A stretch of 64,000 bases of DNA from Opitutaceae bacterium (GTDB lineage Bacteria > Verrucomicrobiota > Verrucomicrobiia > Opitutales > Opitutaceae): positions 682,001 to 746,000 of the forward strand of contig JAIXWF010000013.1 in NCBI GenBank assembly GCA_027482185.1. The letters are read 5' to 3'. Of this stretch, positions 8,306-17,238 are shown piece after piece; the first letter of the stretch is position 1, and the number at the start of each line of letters is the position of its first letter. The notes beneath the pieces were generated by a model. That model saw only the letters and a program-made list of their open reading frames with translations, was not told the origin of the DNA and did not search any database. The translations under genes and the position numbers were made by a program.

Positions 8306-10171
8306 TCAGGTCGCGGGACGCGCGGGAGGCGTGCCGTCGGCGCGGGCGGGCAGGCGCAACGTCAACGTGACCCAACCCGCGGACGATTCGACGTTCAGGC
8401 CATGTTTGCCGCCGAACGCGTGCCCGAGCCGGGCGCGGATATTCTCGAGACCGACGCCGGTGGACGTGGGCGGGCGCGGGCCGGAGGATTCGACCCAGCG
8501 GCCGGTGTTGGCGATGATCAGGGTGACGGCGCCGTCGGGCTCGAGGCGGGTGGCGAGGCGGATGACGAGGATATCGGGACTCGTGGCGCCGCCGTGTTTG
8601 ACGGCGTTGTCGACGAGGGGGAGGAGGAGGAAGGGCGGGACGAGGTAGGCGCCGGCGGCGGGATCGAGATCGAACTCCACCTTCAGGCGATCGCGCCAGC
8701 GGGCCTGTTCGATGCGCAGGTAGTTGCCCAGCATGGTGAGCTCGTCGCCGAGGGGCTGCCAACGGCCGCCGGGCCGGGTGAGGGTGTCGCGGCAAAAATC
8801 CGCGAGGCGGCGCACGACGTCCCCGGCGGCGGGCGAATGCGGGTAGACGAGACCGTAGATGGAATTGAGGGCGTTGAAGAGGAAATGGGGATTCAGTTGG
8901 TAGCGCAGCGATTCGAGGCGCGCGCGTTCCTCGGCGAGCTGGGCGGCGTGGCGCTCGCGTTCGACCCGGGCGAAGCGGTCGGCGAGCGCGATCGAGAGGA
9001 GAAGCATCTCCAGGGCCGAACCCAGCATGAGGAAGAACATCGTCGAGCCGAGCGGCACCGCGGTGAGCCAGCGCGTGGCGTAGGGCAGGGCGCCGACCAG
9101 AAAGAAGCTGAAGCACAGCAGGAAAAAACGGGCGGGGCGGACGCCGGCGCGCCACGCCAAAGCGGCGGTGAGCAGGAGCAGAAACTGGGTGACGACGACG
9201 CCCGGGATGACGATGTGCATCCACAGGGATGTCTCGCTCCGGAGCAGGGTCGGGGCACCGGCGGCGAAGCCGAGACTCACCCAACCCAGCCACCGCGCGG
9301 CGCGGTCGAGGCGCGGGGCCGCGGTGCCGAGGGAGAGAAATTCGCGCGCGAACTGGACGACGAAGAAACTGCTCAGCGCGAGGGAGAGCGTGACGAGCGG
9401 TTCGAGGTACGGGGAGCCGAGCGGCCAGCCGACCAGCATCGGCACCGAACGGCTGAGGGCCATGAAGACCACCATGGAACCGAGATACCCGAGGTAGCGC
9501 CCGAGATCGCGGTGCCGCAGCCGGAGCCAGAGAAGACCGTTGTAAATGAACAGGGCGAGCAAGACGCCGAAGTACAGGGTCTCGGCCGCGAGCTCGCGCA
9601 GCTGCATGGCGTGGAAATCGCGCGCCTCGGGCCACCAAACGGCGCGGAACCAGGTGTTCAATCGGTCGTGGGTGCGGAAATAGGCGATGGTTTCGCCGCG
9701 GGCCGGAACGGTGATGTAGACGGCAGCGTCGCGGCCCCAGATCGGCTTGAGGGCGCCGGGCACGCGCTCGCCGGTGACCTGCCGCCGCCAGCCGCCGGGT
9801 TCCTGCGCGTCGGGAGTCCAGCACTCGAGTTGATCGAGAATGTGTTCTTCGTCGGCAAACACCCCCTGGTGCGGGCGGTCGGTGGGATTGCGGAGCGTGG
9901 CGCGGAGCCAGAGCGAACCGCCGTTTACGGCCTGCAAATAGTAGTCCGAGGTGCGCCGCTGCCAGGCCGAGGGGGGCTGCGCGAGCACGGCGGGCCAGGC
10001 GAGGTTTCGGCCGGGATCGGGCAGCACCTCGAGCGCGACGTCGGCCGACGGCAGGATCTGCATGCCCTCGCGGGTGCCCGCGAGTCCGTACAGGAGGACC
10101 CCGAGGCCGCCGGCCACGAGGACCAGCAGGCCCGCGAGTTGCAGCCGGTGAGTCGCGAAGAGACGGAGCAT
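8306..10171 (-). CDS. LytS-type sensor histidine kinase with 7TM-DISM module
   Basis: This 621-residue inner-membrane kinase has an N-terminal membrane segment and then an extracytoplasmic region with the SLWLRATLRNPTDRP pattern of 7TMR-DISMED2. About seven hydrophobic helices follow (residues about 195-390, 7TMR-DISM). A short coiled linker (FARVERERHAAQLAEERARL) leads to a His_kinase/HATPase_c module. The phospho-acceptor is His429 in LNPHFLFNALNS, the N-box Asn522 lies in LVDNAVKHGG, and the G-box is GVGLENIRARL. LytS-class kinases usually work with a LytTR response regulator, and none is present in the window. Its place between two ABC ATPase genes and a TonB receptor suggests that it senses the state of that uptake/export unit. 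Confidence 0.92.
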   Translation of the reverse strand: MLRLFATHRLQLAGLLVLVAGGLGVLLYGLAGTREGMQILPSADVALEVLPDPGRNLAWPAVLAQPPSAWQRRTSDYYLQAVNGGSLWLRATLRNPTDRPHQGVFADEEHILDQLECWTPDAQEPGGWRRQVTGERVPGALKPIWGRDAAVYITVPARGETIAYFRTHDRLNTWFRAVWWPEARDFHAMQLRELAAETLYFGVLLALFIYNGLLWLRLRHRDLGRYLGYLGSMVVFMALSRSVPMLVGWPLGSPYLEPLVTLSLALSSFFVVQFAREFLSLGTAAPRLDRAARWLGWVSLGFAAGAPTLLRSETSLWMHIVIPGVVVTQFLLLLTAALAWRAGVRPARFFLLCFSFFLVGALPYATRWLTAVPLGSTMFFLMLGSALEMLLLSIALADRFARVERERHAAQLAEERARLESLRYQLNPHFLFNALNSIYGLVYPHSPAAGDVVRRLADFCRDTLTRPGGRWQPLGDELTMLGNYLRIEQARWRDRLKVEFDLDPAAGAYLVPPFLLLPLVDNAVKHGGATSPDILVIRLATRLEPDGAVTLIIANTGRWVESSGPRPPTSTGVGLENIRARLGHAFGGKHGLNVESSAGWVTLTLRLPARADGTPPARPAT

Positions 10172-10255
10172 GGACGCCCTCCGGATTGCGGCCCGGCGGT
10201 AACCGGAGCAACACCGATTGCGGGGAGACCGGGCCGCGGGAACGCCGCGCCCGGT

Positions 10256-10963
10256 TCAGGCGGCCATCGTCTCGAGGTAGAGTTTCTCGAGGTCGGTGTG
10301 GGCGAGTTCGGCGGCGGTGAGGAGGTGGGCGAGGCGGCCGTGGCGCATGATGCCGACGCGGTCGGCGTCGGCCTTGGCGCGGAAGAGGTCGTGGGTGGCC
10401 ATCAGAATCGCGACGCCGCGCTCGCGGAGCCGGCGGAGGAGCCGGCTGAATTCGTGGCTGGCGCCGGGATCGAGGCCGCTCGTCGGTTCGTCGAGCAGCA
10501 GGACCTTCGCGTTCTTGGCCAGCGCGATGGCGATGCCGACCTTCTGGCGCATGCCCTTGGAGTAACCGCCGACACGGCGGCCATGGGCGTCGTCCTGCAG
10601 GCCGGCCTCGGCGAGGAAGCGGCGCAGCTCCGTATCCGGATACCGGTGGCCGGCGAGCTCGCTGAAGTAGGCGAGGTTCTCGAGGCCGCTGAAGTGGCCG
10701 TAGAGGTTCACCTGCTCCGGGATGTAGGCGAGGCGGCGCTTGGTCTCGAGGGGCGCGGCGACGACATCGAGGCCGTCGATGAGGGCGCGGCCGGAGTTGG
10801 GCGCGACGAAGCCGAGCAGGCAGTTGAGCGTGGTGGTCTTGCCGGCGCCGTTGGGACCGAGCAGGGCGAAGAGTTCGCCGGGAGCGACGGTGAGGGTTAG
10901 CCCGTCGACGGCAGGGGCGGCTGCGCCAGGGTATCGCTTGGTCAGGTTTTCGAGCGTGAGCAT
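10256..10963 (-). CDS. ABC transporter ATPase, canonical (NosF/CcmA-like)
   Basis: The 235-residue protein has every element of an active ABC ATPase: Walker A GPNGAGKT at 36-43, Q-loop Gln84, signature YSKGMRQK at 134-141, Walker B with catalytic Glu (LLLDEPTSGLD, Asp158-Glu159) and switch His191 in ATHD. The YSKGM signature is usual for ABC-2 exporters such as NosF. It probably pairs with the two DUF3526 permeases upstream on the same strand and with the degenerate ATPase at 11040-11741. It is separated from that gene by 76 bases that hold a tandem heptamer array. The substrate is unknown. Confidence 0.93.
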   Translation of the reverse strand: MLTLENLTKRYPGAAAPAVDGLTLTVAPGELFALLGPNGAGKTTTLNCLLGFVAPNSGRALIDGLDVVAAPLETKRRLAYIPEQVNLYGHFSGLENLAYFSELAGHRYPDTELRRFLAEAGLQDDAHGRRVGGYSKGMRQKVGIAIALAKNAKVLLLDEPTSGLDPGASHEFSRLLRRLRERGVAILMATHDLFRAKADADRVGIMRHGRLAHLLTAAELAHTDLEKLYLETMAA

Positions 10964-10986
10964 GGCCGGTGCCGGTGATGGAAGAA

Positions 10987-11035
10987 GTTGAGAGCTGTGA
11001 GCTGAGGACTGAAAGCTGACGGCCGAGAGGTCGGA
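10987..11035. repeat. Tandem heptamer array (GYTGARA type)
   Basis: Five clear and two decayed 7-base units run in register between two ABC ATPase genes: GTTGAGA, GCTGTGA, GCTGAGG, ACTGAAA, GCTGACG, GCCGAGA, GGTCGGA. The same heptamer family recurs at 21.4 and 26.8 kb. Function unknown. Confidence 0.65.
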
Positions 11036-11039
11036 GGCG

Positions 11040-11741
11040 TCAGCCGACGAGGGCGGCGAGGTAGGAGTCCGCGCGGTGGGCCGAGCGGGAAACGGTCAGC
11101 TCGGCGGCGACGGAGACGGCGCCGCGCTCGAGGACGATCAGCCGGGTGGCGACGCGGCGGGCGAAGGCTTCGTCGCCGGTCGCGAGCAAGATCGTGGCGC
11201 CGCGTTTGCGCAGGCGGCGGAGGCTTTCCGCCAAGTGATCGGTTTCCGGCGCGGCAAGGTCCGCGGTCGGATCGTCGAGCAGCAGGACGGGGGCATTTTT
11301 CAGGCTGGCTGCGGCGAGGGCCAGTTGGCGGCGGGCCGCAGGTGAGTACTCGCGGACGCGTTGCCCGTGCCAGAACGGGGCCAGGCCGCTGCGTTCGAGC
11401 GTGGCGCGCAGGACGGCGGCGGGGATCCGGCGGCCGAGCCGGGCGCAGACTTCCTCGAGGTGCCCGAGCCCGGAGACGGCCGGGGCGAAGATGGGCTGGG
11501 ACGGGACATAGGCGACGGCGGCAAAGGCCGCCGCGGGGTCGCGGAACAAATCGGCTCCGGCAACGAACGCGCGGCCCGATACGGCCGGCAGGCGGCCGGC
11601 AAACACTTCGAGGACGGCGGTCTTGCCGGCACCGGCGGGCCCGAGGAGGGCGACAGTTTCCCCGGGAAGTACGTGCAGGTCGATTTGGTCGAGGACGGCG
11701 CGGCCGCCGCGAAGGCAGGTCAGGTTTTCGGCGCGGAGCAT
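11040..11741 (-). CDS. ABC transporter ATPase with degenerate catalytic motifs
   Basis: The 233-residue protein is an ABC ATPase by fold: Walker A GPAGAGKT at 34-41, Q-loop Gln82 and a Walker B strand. Several catalytic elements are altered. The LSGGQ-type signature is YSPAARR (132-138), the Walker B catalytic Glu is Asp (LLLDDPTADL, Asp156-Asp157), and the switch His is Gly189 (LATGDEA). It can probably still bind ATP but should hydrolyse it poorly, as in the degenerate half of asymmetric ABC transporters. The start ATG at 11741 lies 2 bases after the stop of the DUF3526 permease, which implies translational coupling. Confidence 0.88.
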   Translation of the reverse strand: MLRAENLTCLRGGRAVLDQIDLHVLPGETVALLGPAGAGKTAVLEVFAGRLPAVSGRAFVAGADLFRDPAAAFAAVAYVPSQPIFAPAVSGLGHLEEVCARLGRRIPAAVLRATLERSGLAPFWHGQRVREYSPAARRQLALAAASLKNAPVLLLDDPTADLAAPETDHLAESLRRLRKRGATILLATGDEAFARRVATRLIVLERGAVSVAAELTVSRSAHRADSYLAALVG

Positions 11742-11743
11742 GG

Positions 11744-13126
11744 TCAGAGGAGGGGACGGAAGGGACGGCGCAGCGCCCGCACCGCGACGGCGAGGCCGAG
11801 GCCGAGCGGGATGAGCAGCGGCAGCCGTTCCGCGAAGGTGCCGGCGGCGGCGGGCGGAGCGGCGGGGACGAACCGGGGGAAATCGCGCCACGATGCGACG
11901 GGCAGCACGGTCTCGGCGAAGACCGGCGGATGGAAGTGGGCTTTCATCGTCCCGTGGAAAGCGCGGACGCGGTCGAGATAGGCGAGGTGGGCTTCGAGGT
12001 CGGTGCCGGCGCGGCGGCTGAGCAGCAACTGCGTCGCGACCGGCGGCGCGAGCCACGCCAGCCGGGCGGTGGCCGCGGCGCGGGCGCGCAGGTTGGCGCG
12101 GTAGCGGGCGGAGGCGTCCGCGACGCTGTCGTCGCCCGCCTGGTGCATGGCGTAGTACCATTTCCAAGCGAAGCGGCCCGCGACGGGCGCGGTGTCGCGC
12201 CATTCCGGATACGTGCGGAAGAAGCGCGCGAAGGTTTCCTCCTTGGGCCGGTCCCAGCCGGCGTGGATTTCCTGCCGCTGGCGGACCGTGAGCTCGAGGC
12301 CTTCCGGCACGGGATAGGCGGCGACGACGGCGAGATTGAGGGCGGCGGGCAGGACCACGGCGGCGGCGACCCAGGCCGTGCCGGCGGCGGCGAGGCTGGC
12401 GGCCACGCTGCGGCAGAGGGCGGCGATCGCGGCGGCGGCGGCGGTCCAGACGGCGAGGTGGAGCAGCATGTCCGCGAGCCAGCCGAACTCGGCGGGGCCG
12501 GGCAGAATGCCGGGCCACGCGAGCCCGACGGCGAACAGCGCCGTGCACACGGCGGCGACGGCCGCGGCCCGGACCGCGAGGCGGGCGGCGAAGAGCGGCC
12601 CGAGGCCGCCGGCCTGCGCGACGACGAGCGGCAGGACCCCCTGCTCGCGGTCGCGGCTGAGCACGTCGTGGGAGAGCACGAGGAGCACGAGCGGCGCGAG
12701 GGCGCACACGACGAAAGCGAGATCGAAGGTGCCGAGGGCTTGGACGGCGGGGTTGCCGAGACCGGATTCGTGGAGCTGGCCCTCGAGGCCGAGCAAGCGG
12801 ATCCAGAGAGCGCCGGGGACGACGTCGCGCAGCCCGAGCGAAAACGCGGCGAGCGGCGCGGCGGGCTGCCAGGTGGGCAGGAAACTGTAGTAGGCGACGT
12901 AGCCGGCGTGTTCGCCGGCGGGAAACTGTTTCGCGATCCGCGCGACCTGAGCCTCGTACTGGTCCGGGAGCGCGGCGATTTCGCGGGCCTGGCGGGCGAG
13001 CTCGCGGTCGGTGGCGGCGAGGGCGGCGAGCCCGGCGCAAAACAGGAAAGCGAGGGCCGCGCGGGCGGTGCCGGTCCGGAGCAGGCGGCGGAGTTCCCAG
13101 CGGAGCAGGGCGAGAAACGCGTTCAT
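11744..13126 (-). CDS. ABC-2 type permease with DUF3526 domain (second copy)
   Basis: The 460-residue membrane protein begins MNAFLALLRWELRRLLRTG. A first helix (ARAALAFLFCAGLAALAAT) is followed by a long extracytoplasmic region and then a cluster of helices (about residues 135-275: LAFVVCALAPLVLLVLSHDV and following). A second soluble part leads to one C-terminal helix. DREQGVLPLV is the usual motif of ABC-2/DUF3526 permeases. It is paralogous to the neighbouring permease at 13123-14562 in layout and size, so the two probably form a heterodimer. Its ATG overlaps the stop of that gene by 4 bases (ATGA). The transport direction is probably export by family, but this is inferred. Confidence 0.88.
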   Translation of the reverse strand: MNAFLALLRWELRRLLRTGTARAALAFLFCAGLAALAATDRELARQAREIAALPDQYEAQVARIAKQFPAGEHAGYVAYYSFLPTWQPAAPLAAFSLGLRDVVPGALWIRLLGLEGQLHESGLGNPAVQALGTFDLAFVVCALAPLVLLVLSHDVLSRDREQGVLPLVVAQAGGLGPLFAARLAVRAAAVAAVCTALFAVGLAWPGILPGPAEFGWLADMLLHLAVWTAAAAAIAALCRSVAASLAAAGTAWVAAAVVLPAALNLAVVAAYPVPEGLELTVRQRQEIHAGWDRPKEETFARFFRTYPEWRDTAPVAGRFAWKWYYAMHQAGDDSVADASARYRANLRARAAATARLAWLAPPVATQLLLSRRAGTDLEAHLAYLDRVRAFHGTMKAHFHPPVFAETVLPVASWRDFPRFVPAAPPAAAGTFAERLPLLIPLGLGLAVAVRALRRPFRPLL

Positions 13127-14562
13127 GGACGAAGCCCGGTGCGGGCGAGACCGATGCCGGCAACCCCGAGCCAAACCCCCAGTGCGGCCCAGCAGCCGGC
13201 GGTGCCGTCGAGGGCGCGGCCGAGCGGGGGGATATCGGCGCGGAAGTCGGGGAAATCGTCCCAGTGGTCCGCGGCGAGGCGTTGGCCGCGGTCGTTTGCG
13301 TAGCGGATGTGGTCGCGGTGCAGGCCGTTCAGCCGCTGGACGAAGTCGAAGCGGTAGACTTCGGCGGCGCGTTGGAATTCGGTCTGCGCGCGGAGGTCGG
13401 TGCCGCTGGCGGCGGCGGAAAGGGCGCGTACGCCGAGCACGGGCGCGAGCCAGGCGGCCCGTCGCAGCAGCGACTCCTGGCGCTCCTGCAGGGCGACGAG
13501 TTCGCCGAAGTGGCGGGCAAAGGTTTCCGCCGTCAGCTCCTCGCCGCGGGCCATGACGATGGCGCCGTAGTTGACGGGCAGGTCCTCGACGCGGGCGACG
13601 CCGTAGCGGGCGAGGGTCTCGGTGCGGAGCCGCGCGAAGACCGGGTCGTCGGGATTGTGGGCGTCGCCGAGGCGGTGGACCTCGTCGGCGAGGCGCGCGG
13701 TGAATTCGCTTTTGGTCGGCAGCGGATGGCGCGCGGCGGCAAAGGCCCCGGCGGCGCGCGGCAGGACAATGCAGGCGGCGGCCCACAGCGCGACGAGCGT
13801 GCCGAGGGCGCGGGCCGCGCTGCCGGCGCGGGCGGAAATCCAGAGCGCGAGCGCGACCCAGACGGCGGCATGGAGCGCGGCCGCGGCCGCGGCGACGGCG
13901 GCGCGGAGCCAAGGCGGGCCGGCCTCGGCCGGGGCGGCGAGAGCTCCGGCCACGAGGGCAGCGACGCCGAGCAAACCGGCGGGGGCGAGCGCGCCAACCA
14001 AGCCGAGGGCCTTGCCGGCGACCAGAACGCCGGGGGATGTGCCCTGGCTGAGCAGGAGCCGGGCGCGGCCGCTTTCGGCCTCGTCGGCGATCGCGCGGTG
14101 GCCGAGCACGACGACGAGCAGCGGGAGCAGCACGTGCAGGACGAAGGCGGGCGAGAGTTCGCCGAGCCGGAACGCCGAGGAAAGCGCGCCGGCTTCCGCG
14201 AAGTTGGCGCCGTTCTGGCGATGGGCCTCGAGGTACTGGATCCGGCCGGCAAAGCTGTCGACGCCCGGGTCGAAGGTCGCGAGCGGGCCGACCGGCTTGA
14301 ACGCGAAGGTCCCGTAGTGCGCGACGCGGTGCGGGTGGCGGTCGGGTTGGCTTTCCCACTGGGCGCGGACGAGCCGCTGGTAGTCCCGCTGCTGCGCGGC
14401 CTCGCGGCGCTGGCGCAGTCCGCCGAGCACGGCGGCAAACGCGAGCAGCAGCGCGAAGCCCACCATGAGCCAGGCGTACGAGCGGCGGCGGACGATCAGC
14501 CGCCACTCGGCGCGGGCGATGGCGGCGACGGAGGCGCCGGCGAGGGGAGCGGACGGATTCAA
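13123..14562 (-). CDS. ABC-2 type permease with DUF3526 domain (first copy), TTG start
   Basis: The 479-residue protein starts LNPSAPLAGASVAAIARAEW. It has one N-terminal helix (SYAWLMVGFALLLAFAAVLGG), a soluble loop, about five helices (residues 150-300) that include the DEAESGRARLLLSQGTSPG motif, a second soluble region and a C-terminal helix. I choose TTG at 14562 because a GAGGT sequence lies 8 bases before it, no ATG or GTG occurs nearby in frame, and the upstream TonB receptor stops 11 bases earlier. Longer versions of the frame would run into that receptor gene. It forms a pair with the next permease and the two downstream ATPases. Confidence 0.82.
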   Translation of the reverse strand: MNPSAPLAGASVAAIARAEWRLIVRRRSYAWLMVGFALLLAFAAVLGGLRQRREAAQQRDYQRLVRAQWESQPDRHPHRVAHYGTFAFKPVGPLATFDPGVDSFAGRIQYLEAHRQNGANFAEAGALSSAFRLGELSPAFVLHVLLPLLVVVLGHRAIADEAESGRARLLLSQGTSPGVLVAGKALGLVGALAPAGLLGVAALVAGALAAPAEAGPPWLRAAVAAAAAALHAAVWVALALWISARAGSAARALGTLVALWAAACIVLPRAAGAFAAARHPLPTKSEFTARLADEVHRLGDAHNPDDPVFARLRTETLARYGVARVEDLPVNYGAIVMARGEELTAETFARHFGELVALQERQESLLRRAAWLAPVLGVRALSAAASGTDLRAQTEFQRAAEVYRFDFVQRLNGLHRDHIRYANDRGQRLAADHWDDFPDFRADIPPLGRALDGTAGCWAALGVWLGVAGIGLARTGLRP

Positions 14563-14573
14563 GGCGGCGGACC

Positions 14574-16595
14574 TCAGAATTCGAGGCTCACGGTGCCGAG
14601 GACGGTGCTCGCGTCGCCCGGCGAGAACAGGTTCTGGGCGCCGTCGTTCCAGACGTAGCTGTGGCGGCGGTCGAACGCGTTCTTCACGTGCAGGCCGAAG
14701 GTCGTCCGCTGCCAGCGGTAGCGGAGATCGGCGTTGACGAGCGTGTAGTCGCCGAACTGCGCGGTGTTGTTCTGCGGCAGCAGGTGGTAGTCGCCCTGGC
14801 CGATGACGGAGACGGAAAACGCGAGGGCGTCCGTGAGCGTGGCCTCGGCGCCGGCTTTGAGCGTGAAGTCGGGGATGTGGTCGATTTCCTTGCCGCGAAG
14901 GACGGCGTCGGCTGGGCGGCTGCCGGGGTTGACGAATTCGCCGCGCTGGCGCGTGTAGGCGGCCCAGAGCGAGAGGCGGGCATGGGCGCGCCACGTGACC
15001 TCGAGGTCGAAGCCGTCGCGCTTGGTTTCGCCGATGTTCTCGGAGTCGCCGGAGTTGTCGGGTTTGAGGCGGACCTCATCGGTGGCGGTCTGGCGCCAGA
15101 GGGCGAGGCGAGCGGTGACGTCGCGGCCGGGGCTCCAGCGGACACCGGCCTCGTAACCGTCGTTCTTGGACGCTTCGAGCGGGCGGAGACCGTAGGCGGC
15201 GGCGCCGGCGCCGATCTGGAAGGCGCGGCCATAGCTGGTGTAGATTTGCAGCTCGCGCGTGGGTTGGACGGACGCGCTGATTTTCGGCTGCCAGATGTTG
15301 CCGTAGCCGATGAGAGGCGTGCGGGCGCCGTTGGCTTGGTTCAGGAAATCGCCGTCGAAACGATCCAGCCGCAGCGCGCCGACGAGGCGGAGCCAGGCGG
15401 CGGGGCGAACCTCGGCGCCGGCGTGGACGCCGGTGTTTTCCAGCGTGTAGCGGTGGTTGCGCGTGGTCGCGGAGCGGACGCGCGCGAGGGTGTTGAAGCG
15501 CTGGTTGACGGCGTCCTGCTCGTGGTACTCGGCGCCGGCGTCGACGATGACGGGCAGGCCCGCGACGGGTTTCCAGCGGGCGGAAAAGAGGACGCCGCGG
15601 TGGAGCTCGTCCTCGACGCGTTCCTGCTGGGAGACGGCGGCGGTGAAGCGCACGAAGCGGTGGCGGTCGACCTCGTGGCGGTAGACCTTGGCGGACCCGG
15701 TGAGGGTCGGGGAGAGCTGCGCGTCGGCGTGCAGCGAGAACTGCTGGTTGTCGATAGTGCCGCCGTCGGTGTTGGAAAACGCGGGGGAGGCGCGGGGCGT
15801 GGCGGCGGCTTCGGCGGCGGTGAGGTAGCCCGGGCCTTCGCCTTCGAACGCATGCACGCGGGCGCTGAGGCCGACGCGCCAACGTTCGTCCCGGCCGGCC
15901 AGGAACCATTTGCCGGCGAAGGTGTGCTTCTTCAGCTCGGAATGGTCGCGGTAGCCGTCCGATTGGCGGTAGCCGGCGAAGTAGGTCTGGGAGAAATTGC
16001 CGGAACGGTAACCGGCGAGGGCCTGGCCCTCGAAGGTGCCGTAGCCGCCGGCCATGAATTTCAGTTTTTGGCCGGTGAAGCGCTGGTGGGTGTGGACGTT
16101 GAGGCTGCCGGCGACGGCGTTGAGGCCGAAACGGGCGTCGGCCGTGCCTTTGACGACCTCGACGCGCTCGAACTCGAGCGGGAAGACCGCGCCGAGATCG
16201 TTGTAGCCGTTGTTAAGATTGTGGGGGATGCCGTCGACGAGCAGGCGGACGTGGGGGCTGGAGCCCTCGCCGTTGAAGCCGCGCATCGAGACATCGGCGG
16301 TGATGACGCCTTGGTTGAAGTCGGTGAGGTAGACCCCGGGGATCTTGTTGAGGAGCTCGAGCGGGTAATCGACGCTCTCGTTCTCAAGTTGGTCGGCGCC
16401 GATGACCGTAACCGAAGTCAGCAGGTCGGTGCTGCGCGCCCCGAGGGCGGAGGCGGCCACCTCGACTTTGCCGAGGGTGACAAAAGTGCCGGACTCCTTG
16501 GCGGGCGGTGCGGCGGGGGCGGTTTGGGCGCCGGCGGGCAGGGCCGCGCAGGCGCAGACGAACAAAGAAATGGGAAAAGAAAAACGGGAAGACAT
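14574..16595 (-). CDS. TonB-dependent outer-membrane receptor (673 aa)
   Basis: A signal peptide (MSSRFSFPISLFVCACAALPAGAQ) precedes a plug domain with SVTVIGADQLENESV, NKIPGVYLTDF, SMRGFNGEG and RVEVVKGTADARFGLNAVAG. A 22-strand barrel ends with VSLEF. The LLVDGIPHNLNNGYNDLG segment resembles receptors for metal chelates or small cofactors, but no ligand can be assigned. The chosen Met is the one directly before the signal peptide; an upstream Met at 16652 would add 19 charged residues. It sits between a His-rich exported protein and two ABC permeases on the same strand, which links outer-membrane uptake to an ABC system. Confidence 0.92.
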   Translation of the reverse strand: MSSRFSFPISLFVCACAALPAGAQTAPAAPPAKESGTFVTLGKVEVAASALGARSTDLLTSVTVIGADQLENESVDYPLELLNKIPGVYLTDFNQGVITADVSMRGFNGEGSSPHVRLLVDGIPHNLNNGYNDLGAVFPLEFERVEVVKGTADARFGLNAVAGSLNVHTHQRFTGQKLKFMAGGYGTFEGQALAGYRSGNFSQTYFAGYRQSDGYRDHSELKKHTFAGKWFLAGRDERWRVGLSARVHAFEGEGPGYLTAAEAAATPRASPAFSNTDGGTIDNQQFSLHADAQLSPTLTGSAKVYRHEVDRHRFVRFTAAVSQQERVEDELHRGVLFSARWKPVAGLPVIVDAGAEYHEQDAVNQRFNTLARVRSATTRNHRYTLENTGVHAGAEVRPAAWLRLVGALRLDRFDGDFLNQANGARTPLIGYGNIWQPKISASVQPTRELQIYTSYGRAFQIGAGAAAYGLRPLEASKNDGYEAGVRWSPGRDVTARLALWRQTATDEVRLKPDNSGDSENIGETKRDGFDLEVTWRAHARLSLWAAYTRQRGEFVNPGSRPADAVLRGKEIDHIPDFTLKAGAEATLTDALAFSVSVIGQGDYHLLPQNNTAQFGDYTLVNADLRYRWQRTTFGLHVKNAFDRRHSYVWNDGAQNLFSPGDASTVLGTVSLEF

Positions 16596-16694
16596 GGCGG
16601 ATCTGATTGCGGACGGACGGCACGGCTCCGCTCGGGAGGGTGCCAAGGGCAAGGCCGCGACCGCGCAGGGTCGGGCCGTTGACGTCGGGGCAAA

Positions 16695-17081
16695 TCAGAC
16701 CGCCGGCGGGCCGCAGCCGGGCGGGAGCAGAAACGCGGGCGCGGACAGCGCCACGGCGCCGGTGGGCGCGAGCGTGGCGAAAGCGATGAGGGCGACCGCG
16801 GGCAGCGCGAGGGGCGCGGTGCCGATTTCCGCATGGCCGTGGGCGAAGGCGGAGACGACGCAGTCGTGATCCGGCGCCGTGCTCGGGGCGGAATGCTCGT
16901 GGTTGCAGGCGCGGTGGCCGTGGTCGGACGCCGCCGGCGCGTGCAGCGCTTCGTGCAGGTCCGGAGCCGCGGCGAGAATGTTCAGCAACAGGACCAAGCC
17001 GATGCCCAGCAGCGCGGTGCAGCGCCGGAGGAGCGAACGGGGTTGGTCGAGACGGAGGAACATCGGCAACGTCCGCGGCAT
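16695..17081 (-). CDS. His-rich small exported protein (DUF2946-like)
   Basis: The 128-residue protein has a signal-anchor (ALLGIGLVLLLNILAAAP) followed by a His/Cys-rich stretch: LHEALH, SDHGHRACNHEHS, APDHDCVVSAFAHGHAE. A Pro-rich tail ends in GCGPPAV. The layout of a hydrophobic N-terminus, metal-ligand residues, a second hydrophobic stretch and a GPP-type tail resembles DUF2946 and the small His-rich proteins found next to TonB receptors for copper, zinc or cobalt. A metal-binding role is inferred from composition only. The start could also be the Met at 17063. It is the first gene of the minus-strand cluster and diverges from the VOC gene across 157 bases. Confidence 0.72.
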   Translation of the reverse strand: MPRTLPMFLRLDQPRSLLRRCTALLGIGLVLLLNILAAAPDLHEALHAPAASDHGHRACNHEHSAPSTAPDHDCVVSAFAHGHAEIGTAPLALPAVALIAFATLAPTGAVALSAPAFLLPPGCGPPAV

Positions 17082-17238
17082 TCGGTCGAAGTTCGCCGTT
17101 TCGTCAAGCGTCCGCGGCGAATTCCCGCGGATCCGGCATTGCCGCGCGGACCGGTTGCGGGCGCAATCGGCGGCACCGGGCGGCCGACGCCGTCGCGGCC
17201 TTGCCCCGTTTTTCCAACCCCCGCCCCTTGCTGCCGCC

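Noticed and set aside
14661-16682. Long plus-strand open frame opposite the TonB receptor
   Set aside because: It has low-complexity Ala/Gly/Val/Glu composition and no motif, while the minus strand encodes a full receptor.
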